Source: Chloroflexota bacterium
GTDB lineage: Bacteria; Chloroflexota; Dehalococcoidia; Lucifugimonadales; UBA3495
Assembly (NCBI GenBank): GCA_022573285.1
Contig: JACZUF010000001.1
Span: 1-64,000 of the forward strand
Direction: 5' to 3'
Length of the DNA: 64,000 bases
The position numbers were made by a program, and so were the translations under genes. How positions within the stretch are numbered: the stretch's first letter is position 1; each line of letters begins with the position of its first letter. The notes under the pieces are model-generated. The model worked only from the letters and a program-made list of their open reading frames with translations. It was not told the origin of the DNA and made no database searches. Below, piece by piece: positions 15,835 through 24,484 of the stretch.

Positions 15835-17406
15835 CTAGGCGTCGAATCTTAGCCCAAATAAATCCTCAAGTACCCGCTCTACAACCGACAGATAATCCTC
15901 GAGTTCCTCATCAGTTATGCCAGCGCTCGCCTTTTCGTGGACTAGCTTTGTCCTAAGACCATAATAAAATGATATTTTTTTCCAAACGTCGTCTGGGACC
16001 GTAGTATGTCTTTCAACTTCTTGCTGAACTTCCACTCGGTTCTTAAATAAGTTCTGCAGCCTAGTCTCACTGTATTGCTCCCCCGACTCGTGAACGAGAA
16101 ATTCCTTAAACGCGATCTCGAGCGTGCTATCGAGAAGCATCAGGTTTATACGATTTTTCTGTTTGAGTTTGAGTTTAGATATAATGTTGACCGCCACAAT
16201 TGACTCTTCCAACCCCGTTGTCCATGGCTTTTCGGCGATAACACTTCGGTTCAAAGCCGCAAGCCGATCACCAATCCTGGGCCTTGCTGCGGGTAACGGT
16301 GGAAGATACGAACGTCGAGAGGTTCTGATGTTTGCTATATCATGTTCGATTATGGTGCCTGACGCATACTGAAATACTTTCTCAGGCCACTCACCTTCTA
16401 AGCGCCGTGCCAATGAGGCGAATTCTTTAACGATTTGAACCAACCAATCACGTAATGCTACAAATGTCCTATGGTTGGCATTAATATTTGATTTAGTACT
16501 GTTCCATGGCATCAGTTCTGCCGGCCCCTTTAACGAAACCAAAACGCGCATTATCGAAACACTTGGGTGCGGTTGCCCAGCCAATCCTTTGGAGAAACCG
16601 ACATCCAGATTCTTCAGACCTCTGCAAATCAGGCGGTCGTTGCAATAAACGTAAACCCCATATTCTCCGCCAGTTGGACTAGATTCGTTCACCAACCCCG
16701 CCAGAACCTCGACTCGGACCGAATCTCCTTCCGGCATCGTAAGTACGCTTTTGTACAATCTAGGCTCGTAATTTGGAGGATACGACCAGTTCTCGAATTC
16801 CCTTGGCACTACTAACGATGAATTTACGAAAATTGAGACTTCAGAATCGTTTAAGAACCGCGCGTAGGTAGCACCCAAATGGTCTCGAACAATCGTAATA
16901 ATTTTTTCGGTAATAGGCGAACGCAATCTCTGCAAGGTTATGCGTGTTGTTCCAGGCGAAATATCAGCGACCCTGAAATATGGCAAATCCCAGTCGTCGG
17001 TTTCGAGCCACGAATCGTCAAGTCTTACTTCGTAGCAAGGCCCATCTGCATACCGTGTAGTAATTTTCACTTCCTGGGCTAAAGCCACAACTGCCCTTTT
17101 CGTTCCAACTCCAAAGAACCCGATAACTTCGTCTTCTCCTTTGTTTGTAGTTGCTCCTGGAGCAACTACAAGATTCAGATCACCTTCTTTGATACCCCCA
17201 GAGTTATCCGATACCGCTATCATCTGCTGATCAAGATTCATATCTATGTGGATAGTCAAGGCATTCTGCTTTCCGTCCCGTAACCATAGGTCTATCGCAC
17301 TATCAATCAGTTCGCAGATTGCCATTTTCAAATCGTAGTCCGCGATAATCGAGTGGTATATTCGCTTTGAAGGGAGGGCACTAACCTCACCCACCTGGCT
17401 CATCAT
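15835..17406 (-). CDS. GHKL (MORC/Hsp90-like) ATPase with HEPN-like C-terminus, candidate defence protein
   Basis: A 523-residue protein. Residues about 25-120 form a Bergerat ATP-binding domain: CELIDSAIDLW (N box), VSDNSGGI (G1), GATTNKGEDEVIGFFGVGTKRA (G2/lid, given here at its limits). A second domain follows to about residue 330, resembling the S5-like transducer of MORC/Hsp90/MutL proteins. The last 130 residues are helical and contain YYGLRTKLVHE, an R-x4-H as in HEPN RNases. The gene is far more AT-rich than its flanks (dinB, trpS) and stands alone in 2.1 kb, a mark of recent acquisition. ATP-gated RNase or abortive-infection activity is a hypothesis. Confidence 0.65.
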   Translation of the reverse strand: MMSQVGEVSALPSKRIYHSIIADYDLKMAICELIDSAIDLWLRDGKQNALTIHIDMNLDQQMIAVSDNSGGIKEGDLNLVVAPGATTNKGEDEVIGFFGVGTKRAVVALAQEVKITTRYADGPCYEVRLDDSWLETDDWDLPYFRVADISPGTTRITLQRLRSPITEKIITIVRDHLGATYARFLNDSEVSIFVNSSLVVPREFENWSYPPNYEPRLYKSVLTMPEGDSVRVEVLAGLVNESSPTGGEYGVYVYCNDRLICRGLKNLDVGFSKGLAGQPHPSVSIMRVLVSLKGPAELMPWNSTKSNINANHRTFVALRDWLVQIVKEFASLARRLEGEWPEKVFQYASGTIIEHDIANIRTSRRSYLPPLPAARPRIGDRLAALNRSVIAEKPWTTGLEESIVAVNIISKLKLKQKNRINLMLLDSTLEIAFKEFLVHESGEQYSETRLQNLFKNRVEVQQEVERHTTVPDDVWKKISFYYGLRTKLVHEKASAGITDEELEDYLSVVERVLEDLFGLRFDA

Positions 17407-17853
17407 GATTCAACACCTCCATGGGTAACAAGACATTGAATTCTATCCTGGTTACTGGCCGATATCCACATCGGTAATGACACACTCATGCGATAATCAC
17501 AAATTGGTATATCGGATGCGTCGCCAAGGAGCACATTTACTGTAAAACACAGCACAGGTGAACAAAGGATATCAATCCTAAACTACTAGATTGGTCATGT
17601 CTTGTCTATCCGACGTCAGGGGCAAAGTTGAGGGCACAGGCCTCTTCAAACAGTGCCATTTGGACGCAGACCTATACAGAGGGGACGCTCAGCTGCATCA
17701 CCACAAGATTGCGTTAGTCATTTAGATCCATGTCCGAGTTTTTTGATGACAAGACCTTCTTCTCCCGTGCCTTGCTGCCGATATGCCCCTATGCTAGACT
17801 TCCAAAGTGCTTCCAGGCGTGAATTCCGCCAATCTTGAACGTGATCCGGTGAC
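17407..17853. other. AT-richer intergenic region upstream of trpS
   Basis: About 445 bases between the divergent GHKL ATPase and trpS genes. The first 200 bases share the AT-rich composition of the ATPase gene and probably came with it. The trpS promoter is at 17772-17800. No T-box, tRNA or credible small gene was seen; a 61-codon frame at 17653-17838 runs through that promoter and is not supported. Confidence 0.5.
17772..17800 (+). promoter_or_regulatory. Promoter of trpS
   Basis: TTGCTG (17772-17777), 17-base spacer, TAGACT (17795-17800) preceded by TGC, an extended -10. The leader is about 46 bases. Confidence 0.5.
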
Positions 17854-18894
17854 ATGACCCAACCAACTAATAACCCCCCTGAAAGCAACGACGGCAACCA
17901 CAAGGGCGTGATCTTCTCCGGCATGCGGCCCACCGGGCTGCTCCATCTGGGAAACTACATGGGGGCCCTGCAGAATTGGGTCACCCTGCAGCAGGACTAC
18001 AACTGCATCTACTGCGCCGTGGACATCCACGCCCTGACCACCGTGGAGTCCGGGGAAGAGGCCAACGACATCAAGCCCAACATCGAAGACATGGTGCTGG
18101 ACTGGCTGGCCGCCGGGATCGACCCGGAAAAAAGCATTGTATTCGTCCAGTCTCACGTCCCGGAAGTGATGACCCTGCACACCCTCCTCAGCATGGTCAC
18201 GCCCCTGGGCTGGTTGACCCGGGTGCCGACCTTCAAAGACAAGGTGCGGCAGATGCATGAGACCGAGGAGACGGTGAATTACGGCCTGGTGGGCTATCCG
18301 GTGCTCCAGACAGCCGACATCATCCTCTACAAGGCCGACACCGTGCCGGTGGGACAGGACCAAGTGCCCCACATAGAGCTCTCCAGGGAGATCGTGCGCC
18401 GGTTCAACAACCTGTTCGGCGACACCTTTCCCGAGCCCCAGGCCAAGCTCACCGAAGCCCCTTTGCTGTTGGGTCTGGACGGCAAGAACAAGATGTCGAA
18501 AACCTTGGACAACCACCTGGAGTTGGCCGCCACGCCCGAGGAGACCACCAAGCGGGTCCTCACCGCCTTCACCGACCCGCAACGGGTGCGCCGGGACATA
18601 CCGGGCCGTCCCGAAGTCTGCAATATCTACTCCCTGCACAAGATCTTCAGCGGGGCCGAAGCCACCAGCACGGTCTACAGCGAGTGCACCACCGCCCAGC
18701 GGGGCTGCGTCGACTGCAAGCGCCACCTGGCCGACAGCATCAACGACTACCTCAAGGACTTTCGGGCGCGGCGCGAGGACTTAAAGTCCCGGCCCGGCTA
18801 CGTCCAAGAGATACTCCATGAGGGCGGAAAGAAGGCCAGGGCCATCGCCGTGGAGACCATCGCAGAGGTCTACGAGAAGATGGGGCTCGGGTAG
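17854..18894 (+). CDS. trpS: Tryptophanyl-tRNA synthetase
   Basis: A 346-residue class Ic synthetase that charges tRNA-Trp. GMRPTGLLHLGNYMGAL holds the HIGH-like HLGN element, DQVPHIELSREI follows, and DGKNKMSKTLDN is the KMSKS loop. It contains the Trp-pocket region YPVLQTADIILY. Length and order are normal. ATG 17854 follows GGTGAC; an N-terminal disordered extension of about 14 residues precedes the fold. It is preceded by an acquired-looking AT-rich segment but is itself of backbone composition. Confidence 0.95.
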   Translation: MTQPTNNPPESNDGNHKGVIFSGMRPTGLLHLGNYMGALQNWVTLQQDYNCIYCAVDIHALTTVESGEEANDIKPNIEDMVLDWLAAGIDPEKSIVFVQSHVPEVMTLHTLLSMVTPLGWLTRVPTFKDKVRQMHETEETVNYGLVGYPVLQTADIILYKADTVPVGQDQVPHIELSREIVRRFNNLFGDTFPEPQAKLTEAPLLLGLDGKNKMSKTLDNHLELAATPEETTKRVLTAFTDPQRVRRDIPGRPEVCNIYSLHKIFSGAEATSTVYSECTTAQRGCVDCKRHLADSINDYLKDFRARREDLKSRPGYVQEILHEGGKKARAIAVETIAEVYEKMGLG

Positions 18895-18913
18895 CCCCGA
18901 TTCCATCGGGGCT
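18893..18913. repeat. Palindromic repeat at the trpS stop codon (possible terminator)
   Basis: AGCCCCGAT, TCC, ATCGGGGCT form a perfect 9-base stem overlapping the TAG of trpS. The same core, inverted, is at 25741-25757. It is followed by the short direct repeats TCAGCTCTCAACTCTCAGC. Confidence 0.65.
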
Positions 18914-18976
18914 GTCAGCTCTCAACTCTCAGCTTTCAGCATTTTTCGGTTGTCCTAATCTTAGGTGTGGGATTTT

Positions 18977-19798
18977 ATGCCTGACGAATTGATGCCGGTG
19001 TCCAAGAGCGGGCGCACGGCCATGGACGTTGCCTTGGAGGCGGCCCGGGCCGCCGGGGCCATCATCCGGGACCGGTTCCATTCGGAGAAAGAGGTGCACT
19101 TCAAGGGCCGCAACGACATCGTGACCGACGTCGACCTGGCCGCCGAGAAGACGATCCTGGACCTGCTCACCGGCGAGTTCCCCGATTTCAGCATCCTGGC
19201 CGAGGAGTCCAAGCCCGTCGACGGCGACTCGCCCTACAAGTGGGTGGTCGACCCCTTGGACGGCACCCGGAACTACGCCCACGGCATCCCCCACTTCTGC
19301 ACCATCATCGCCCTGGCTAAAGACGACCACATCATCGCCGGCGTGACCTATGACCCGGTGCGCGAGGAGCTGTTCACCGCCGAGGAGGGCAAGGGGGCCT
19401 TTCTCAACGGTACTAAGATCACGGCATCAGAGACTACCGAACTTAGCCGCGCCCTGCTGAGTTGCGACCTTGGCTACGTGGACGAGAAGGCCGGGCTGGC
19501 CCTGGACATGGTCCGGTCCCTCTGGCCGGGGATGTACAGCATCCGGCTGATGGGCTCGGCAGGCCTGGGAGTGGCCTACACCGCCGCGGGCCGGGTGGAC
19601 CTGTTCTTCCACCACTCCCTGTCGCCGTGGGACATCGCCGGCGGCCTGGTCTTGGCCCAAGAGTCCGGCGCCCGAGTGGTGGACCGGCAGGGCAACGACG
19701 CCAACCTGTTCAGCCCCAGCGTCATCGTCTCCAGCCCCATCCTGATTGAAGATTTCCTCAAGAGGACCGACGGGCTGCCCTGGCGGACGGCGCCTTAA
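18977..19798 (+). CDS. Inositol monophosphatase family phosphatase
   Basis: A 273-residue Mg-dependent, Li-sensitive-type phosphatase. DIVTDVDLAAE, LAEES, WVVDPLDGTRNYAHG (metal-binding DPxDGT) and SPWDIAGGLVLAQESG (C-terminal metal Asp) are all present. The substrate may be inositol phosphate, histidinol phosphate or a sugar phosphate. Because the window also encodes Ino1 at 39900-40973, dephosphorylation of inositol-3-phosphate is plausible, but the genes are 20 kb apart. ATG 18977 has AGGTGTGG eight bases upstream; GTG 18965 is an alternative. Confidence 0.88.
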   Translation: MPDELMPVSKSGRTAMDVALEAARAAGAIIRDRFHSEKEVHFKGRNDIVTDVDLAAEKTILDLLTGEFPDFSILAEESKPVDGDSPYKWVVDPLDGTRNYAHGIPHFCTIIALAKDDHIIAGVTYDPVREELFTAEEGKGAFLNGTKITASETTELSRALLSCDLGYVDEKAGLALDMVRSLWPGMYSIRLMGSAGLGVAYTAAGRVDLFFHHSLSPWDIAGGLVLAQESGARVVDRQGNDANLFSPSVIVSSPILIEDFLKRTDGLPWRTAP

Positions 19799-19826
19799 TT
19801 ACTAGTCGCAAATATCAGCATTACTA

Positions 19827-19932
19827 ATTCCGCTCGTGGTGAGCTCCGACCGGGGGTCGAGAGTCTCGATGTAATCGGACTTGTCGAACCACCTTCTACG
19901 CGCCCTTTGACAGGCTCAGGGTGAGCGGATGA
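19827..19932. repeat. Dispersed intergenic repeat cluster
   Basis: ATTCCGCTCGTGGTGAGCTCC, then GACCGGGGGTCGA, then ATCGGACTTGTCGAA, then GACAGGCTCAGGGTGAGCGG. Matching pieces occur at 27611-27680 (GAGTTCCGACCGGAGGTCGA, TCCGACTTGTCGAA), at 57043-57126 and inside alaS (58891-58925). It appears to be a mosaic of short repeats. Confidence 0.6.
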
Positions 19933-19958
19933 CCCTAACGGCATTTTTTGATTAGGTA

Positions 19959-21182
19959 CTACCGCCCCGTCCCCGGCCCCTGGTTCTCCACCAACACGCC
20001 GGCAGACACAAGCTCGTCAACCTCTGACTGGCTGAAGCCGCGTTCCAGCAGGACCTCGGCGCTGTGTTCGCCAAGCATGGGGGCGCGGGTGCGTATCCGG
20101 CCGGGGGTGGCCGATAGTTTCACCGGGATACCGATGTTATGTATGGCGCCCAACTCCGGGTCTTCCAGGTCCACCAGCATCTTCCGCGCCAGGACCTGGG
20201 GGTCGTTGTAGACCTGCTCCATGTTGTAGATGGGCCCGGCGACGACACCGGCTTTGTCCAGCAACTCCAGCCAGTGCCCGGTGGTCTCCTTGGTGAAGGT
20301 CTCCTCAAGCAAGTCCGCCAGTTCTCCCTCCCGGGCCTTGCGGTCGCCGGGCAGCTTGAAACGGGGGTCGTCGATCAAGGATTTGAGGCCGATGGCGCGG
20401 CATAGCTGCTCCCAGGTTGGCTGGGTGGCCGCTCCGATGTTCAGGTAACCGTCTTTGGTGCGCAGCGCCTGATAGGGGGCCGAGACCCGGTGGGCCGAAC
20501 CCAGGGGGCCGGGTATCTCGCCGCCAGCGAAGTAGACCGAAGACTCCCACACGGTATAGGCGATCCCCGCCTCCATGAGCGAGGTGTCCACCTGCTGACC
20601 CTGGCCGGTCTTCAGGGCGTGGATGTAGGCGCAGAGGATACCGTTGGCCGCCAGCAGCCCCGCCGAGATGTCGGTGATGGGCACGCCCACCTTGGCCGGC
20701 GGCATGCCGGGGTGGCCGGTGATGCTCATCAGCCCGCTCACCCCCTGGGCCACCAGGTCGAACCCGCCTTTGGCGGCGTCTGGGCCGGTGTTGCCGAAGC
20801 CGGATATCGAGCAGTAAACCAGGCTGGGCTTGATCGCGGCCAGGGTCTCGTAACCCAGACCCAACCGGTCCATCACCCCTGGCCGGAAATTCTCCACCAC
20901 GGCGTCGGCCCCTTCCACCAGCCGCTTGAACATGGCCTGACCGGCCTCGCTGCGGAGGTCCACGGCCAGGCTGCGCTTGTTGCGGTTCAAGGCCAGGAAC
21001 CCCGCCGACCAGTCCTTGATGAAGGGCGGACCCATGCGGCGGTTGTCGTCGCCGCCGTTGGGCTTCTCGACTTTGATCACGTCGGCCCCCATGTCGGCCA
21101 GCACCATGGTGCAATAGGGCCCGGCCATGATCTGGGTCAGGTCTAGGACCACCATCTCCGAAAGGGCTGATTCAGTCGTCAT
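19959..21182 (-). CDS. CaiB/BaiF (class III) CoA-transferase family protein
   Basis: A 407-residue formyl-CoA/carnitine CoA-transferase fold. VLDLTQIMAGPYCTMVLADMGADVIKVE is the family N-terminus (shown in family terms), with the catalytic Asp region in NRNKRSLAVDLRSEAG, then VVENFRPGVMDRLGLGYE, YCSISGFGNTGPDA and GQQVDTSLMEAGIAY. It moves CoA from a donor acyl-CoA to an acid; the substrates are unknown. ATG 21182 has AGGTG about eight bases upstream; GTG 21191 is an alternative. The flanking 144-base gap to the radical SAM gene is divergent. Confidence 0.9.
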   Translation of the reverse strand: MTTESALSEMVVLDLTQIMAGPYCTMVLADMGADVIKVEKPNGGDDNRRMGPPFIKDWSAGFLALNRNKRSLAVDLRSEAGQAMFKRLVEGADAVVENFRPGVMDRLGLGYETLAAIKPSLVYCSISGFGNTGPDAAKGGFDLVAQGVSGLMSITGHPGMPPAKVGVPITDISAGLLAANGILCAYIHALKTGQGQQVDTSLMEAGIAYTVWESSVYFAGGEIPGPLGSAHRVSAPYQALRTKDGYLNIGAATQPTWEQLCRAIGLKSLIDDPRFKLPGDRKAREGELADLLEETFTKETTGHWLELLDKAGVVAGPIYNMEQVYNDPQVLARKMLVDLEDPELGAIHNIGIPVKLSATPGRIRTRAPMLGEHSAEVLLERGFSQSEVDELVSAGVLVENQGPGTGR

Positions 21183-21335
21183 CGTCGTCACCTATCGAGC
21201 CGATCTCCCGCGATTCAATGCCGGGCGATGCCGGGAAATCACCTGAATCCAATGATTGTGAATTGCATCCCAAGTATACTAGAGGCCGCCTGTACGGGCG
21301 GCTGCAACGCCCAGCCATCATAGAAGGGGGCCCAA

Positions 21336-22814
21336 TTGGTCAAGCCCGCAGAGAACGCCAAAGTTAGGGTTAAACAGGACGCGGACTACATCTTTCACGA
21401 ATTGACCCGCAGCATCTGCCCTGAGTGCGTAACGGTGATCGACGCCCAGATCATCATCCGCGACAACAAGGTCTACATGCGGAAGCGGTGCCCAACCCAC
21501 GGCTGGTTCGAGGGCATCATCAGCTCCGACGCGCAGATGTACGTGGACTCCGTCAAGTTCAACAAGCCGGGGACCATCCCGCTGGAATTCAGCACCGAGG
21601 TCAAGGACGGCTGCCCCCTGGATTGCGGCCTCTGCCCGGAGCACAAACAGCACATTTGCCTGGCATTGATCGAGGTCAATTCGGCCTGCAACCTGAACTG
21701 TCCCGTCTGCTTCGCCAACGCCGGAGTGGGTTTCAGTCTGACCATGGAGCAGGTGGAATCAATGTTGGACCGCTTCGTGGAGACAGAGGGCGACCCGGAG
21801 GTGATCCAATTCAGCGGCGGCGAGCCGACCATCCATCCTGAGCTGTTGGATATGATTCAAGCCGCCAAGGATCGGGGCATCCGCCAGGTGATGGTCAACA
21901 CCAACGGGGTCCGCATCGCCCGGGACGACGAGTTCCTGGATGGGCTGGCCAAGGCGAACCCGGTGATCTATTTCCAGTTCGACGGTCTGCGACGGGAGAC
22001 CTATGAGACCATCCGGGGCGAAGACCTGCTTGACCTGAAACTCAAGGCCCTGGACCGATTGGCTGAGAAGGGCCTGGACGCCGTGCTGGTGGCCGCCATC
22101 GAACGGGGAGTGAACACCGACGAGGTGGGCGCCATACTGGAATTCGGCCTGGAGCACCCGGCGGTGCGCGGCGTGGTCTTCCAACCGGTGACCCACGTCG
22201 GCCGTCACATCCAGTTCGACCCGATGGAACGGGTGACCATCCCCGACGTGATACACGGCATCGTCGACCAGACCAAGGGCCGGTTCGTGCTGGAGGACTT
22301 CGTGCCCGTGCCCTGCTGCTTCCCCACCTGCCAGGTAAACTCCTATGTGTTCGTGGACGGTGACAAAACGGTGCCGCTGCCCCGGATGTTGGACATCGAC
22401 AAGTACCTGGACTACATCACCAACCGGGCCCTGCCCAAACCCACCAATTCGGCCGACGTGCAAAAGGCCCTGGAGGGGCTATGGTCGGCCTCGGCCGTCG
22501 CGGGCACCGAACAGACCGCCGGCCAATTCCAATGCGCCTGCGGGCCGGGCCTGGAACTGGGATACGAGTTGTCCCACCTGAAAGACCACATCTTCCAGAT
22601 CGCCATAAAAGACTTTATGGACCCTTATACATTCAACGTGAAGCAGGTGATGAAGTGCTGCGTGGGCATCCTGGTTCCCGACGGGCGGATCATACCGTTC
22701 TGCGCCTACAACTCGGTGGGATACCGGGAAGAGATACGGGAACAACTAACCCAAGAACGGAGGCTGGATTTGGCCAGGAGCAAGATTAGGTTTGCAGAGC
22801 GAAGCAGAAGCTAA
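21336..22814 (+). CDS. Radical SAM protein of the MJ0619 / tetraether synthase (Tes) type
   Basis: A 492-residue protein. The N-terminus has a Cys pair region (SICPECVTVIDAQI, KVYMRKRCPTHGWF), then CPLDCGLCPEHKQHICLALIEV at the position of an auxiliary cluster and CNLNCPVCFANAG, the CxxxCxxC radical SAM cluster. GGEPTIHPELLDMI and the C-terminal Cys set (PVPCCFPTC, FQCACGPG, KCCVG, FCAYNS) complete it. This is the layout of MJ0619-like pterin methylases and of archaeal Tes, which joins lipid tails. Substrate is unknown. Start TTG 21336 with GAAGGGGG upstream. It overlaps the next gene by 23 bases. Confidence 0.8.
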   Translation: MVKPAENAKVRVKQDADYIFHELTRSICPECVTVIDAQIIIRDNKVYMRKRCPTHGWFEGIISSDAQMYVDSVKFNKPGTIPLEFSTEVKDGCPLDCGLCPEHKQHICLALIEVNSACNLNCPVCFANAGVGFSLTMEQVESMLDRFVETEGDPEVIQFSGGEPTIHPELLDMIQAAKDRGIRQVMVNTNGVRIARDDEFLDGLAKANPVIYFQFDGLRRETYETIRGEDLLDLKLKALDRLAEKGLDAVLVAAIERGVNTDEVGAILEFGLEHPAVRGVVFQPVTHVGRHIQFDPMERVTIPDVIHGIVDQTKGRFVLEDFVPVPCCFPTCQVNSYVFVDGDKTVPLPRMLDIDKYLDYITNRALPKPTNSADVQKALEGLWSASAVAGTEQTAGQFQCACGPGLELGYELSHLKDHIFQIAIKDFMDPYTFNVKQVMKCCVGILVPDGRIIPFCAYNSVGYREEIREQLTQERRLDLARSKIRFAERSRS

Positions 22815-23577
22815 GGCCTGCTGCGCCGACCTCTATCAGTCGGACATGGCCAAGCTGATAATGGGCGACACCCTGCATCCGGGCGGGCTGGGCCTGACCA
22901 ACAAGCTTGGCCGGCTCATGGGACTGCAATCGGGCGACTTGGTGGCCGACCTGGCCAGCGCCCGGGGCGACAGCGCCCAGGCGTTGGGCCGGGTGTTTCG
23001 TTGCCGCGTGCTGGGGGTCGAGTTCGGCGCCGAGGCCGTGCGTCATGCCTGCAGCGCCGCCCCGGAGTCAGGCCGCGCACACTTCGTCCGGGGTGACGCC
23101 GAATGCCTGCCCCTCCGTTCCGGGGCGTTCGACGCCGCGGTCTGCGAGTGCTCGATGAGCATCTTCATCAACAAGGCCCAGGCCGTAGCCGAGACCGCCC
23201 GGTTGCTCCGGCCCGGCGGCAGGTTCGGCTTGAGCGACGTCACCATCGAACCGGACTCGCTGCCTCCGGAATTGGAAGGCGAGTTGGGTCAGGTGTTGTG
23301 TATGACCAGCGCCCTGACCGCCGACGGCTACGTTGACCTGCTGGAAGATGGCGGTTTTACCGTAACCGAGCGTCTGGAAGCCTCCGGTGAGATCATCAAG
23401 ATCCTGGACGAGGTTGAGTCCAAACTGGCGGCCTTCTTGGCCTTTCAGCGCATGGGCGGCGCTGCTGTAGGGGACAGCCAACTGGAGCGGTCGCCGGAAC
23501 TGGTGGCGAAGGTCAGGGAGATGGTGACGGCGGGACAGTTGGGCTACTGGCTCTTCGTTGGAGAAAAACGGCCATAG
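22792..23577 (+). CDS. Class I SAM-dependent methyltransferase
   Basis: A 261-residue protein. VADLASARGDSAQALGRVF is motif I, VLGVEFGAEAVRHA carries the acidic strand-2 residue, FVRGDAECLPLRSGAFDAAVCECSM is motif IV region (described at its limits), and RLLRPGGRFGLSDV is the post-IV strand. N-terminal CCADLYQSDMAKLIMG and LHPGGLGLT are typical of small-molecule methyltransferases found next to radical SAM genes. It starts (TTG 22792) inside the end of the radical SAM gene, so translation is probably coupled. Substrate unknown. Confidence 0.8.
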   Translation: MQSEAEAKACCADLYQSDMAKLIMGDTLHPGGLGLTNKLGRLMGLQSGDLVADLASARGDSAQALGRVFRCRVLGVEFGAEAVRHACSAAPESGRAHFVRGDAECLPLRSGAFDAAVCECSMSIFINKAQAVAETARLLRPGGRFGLSDVTIEPDSLPPELEGELGQVLCMTSALTADGYVDLLEDGGFTVTERLEASGEIIKILDEVESKLAAFLAFQRMGGAAVGDSQLERSPELVAKVREMVTAGQLGYWLFVGEKRP

Positions 23578-23769
23578 GGGAGAAAAACGGGACTAGCTGG
23601 ATTCCGGCGTCTCGATTCCAAACCGGCTAGGTGCCTATCGCCATGGGTCTGGCTGGTATATCATTGTTGTGGACTATCCTGTTTCCCGGCATACCATGAC
23701 CATTTCAACTCCACTATCAACCAATCCGGCCGGCCCGCGAGTAAGCGGACCTGGGGCCATTGAGACGCC

Positions 23770-24462
23770 ATGATCGAAGAACTGCTACTGGTCCAAAAAG
23801 TGGTGATGGCAATTGCCGCCGGGTACCTGTTGGGCGCTCTGCCTTTTGCTCAGATCGCCTCCCGCCTCCGCGGGATCGACGTTTTTGACACGGGCAGCAC
23901 CCTGGCCGGGACCGCCAACGTGTTCTTCAACGTTGGCCACCGTACCGGGGCGCTGGTCTTGGTGGGAGACGTGGCCAAGGGTAGCGCGGCCGTCTTCGCC
24001 GCCTGGGCTCTGGGTGTTCCTCCGGCTCTGATGCTGGTGGCCGGTGGCGCCGCCGTGGTGGGTCACTGGAAGTCGGTCTTCACCGGATTCAGGGGCGGCG
24101 ACGGCATGGCCCCTCTGATGGGCGTATCCTTGGCGCTGATACCCGCCTTGGCGGTGATGGGAGCCGCCGCCGGTCTGGCGACAATCGTGCTCCTGCGTCA
24201 TTCGGCCCTGCGTTCCACCTGGGGGGTGTCACTGTGTTTCCTGGTCATGCTGGCCATCAGCCAGTATTACCAGATCGAGCGGGACTTGGTCTCGGGATTG
24301 GTCGTTCTGGCTTCGCTGGTCCTGCTGCGGAGCATGTTCACCCGCCGGCGGAGACTCCATGCGGCGTCGCATCCGGTCTACCGGGACAACGAAGATGAGG
24401 ACGGACTGGAAGACGGCGACTCCGATGAAGATTTGGGGCGCGCCGCCGCCGATCGTCGTTAA
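23770..24462 (+). CDS. PlsY-like glycerol-3-phosphate acyltransferase family membrane protein
   Basis: A 230-residue integral membrane protein with about five hydrophobic segments and a charged, acidic C-terminal tail (from residue 195). FDTGSTLAGTANVFFNVGHRTGALVLVGDVAKG corresponds to PlsY motif 1 and GFRGGDGMAPLMG to the glycine-rich motif 2, but the third motif is not evident and the motif-1 Asn/Thr pattern is altered. A more normal paralogue lies at 28798-29472. It follows the radical SAM/methyltransferase pair on the same strand, which suggests lipid substrates for the cluster. A possible TGG-TATATC extended -10 lies at 23654-23662. Confidence 0.7.
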   Translation: MIEELLLVQKVVMAIAAGYLLGALPFAQIASRLRGIDVFDTGSTLAGTANVFFNVGHRTGALVLVGDVAKGSAAVFAAWALGVPPALMLVAGGAAVVGHWKSVFTGFRGGDGMAPLMGVSLALIPALAVMGAAAGLATIVLLRHSALRSTWGVSLCFLVMLAISQYYQIERDLVSGLVVLASLVLLRSMFTRRRRLHAASHPVYRDNEDEDGLEDGDSDEDLGRAAADRR

Positions 24463-24484
24463 ACCGAGGCGTTAGGCTTGGGCG

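Noticed and set aside
17653-17838. 61-codon frame upstream of trpS
   Set aside because: It runs through the trpS promoter, lacks a ribosome site and has no recognisable features.
23043-23246. Small minus-strand frame inside the methyltransferase gene
   Set aside because: Shadow frame within a clear methyltransferase gene.
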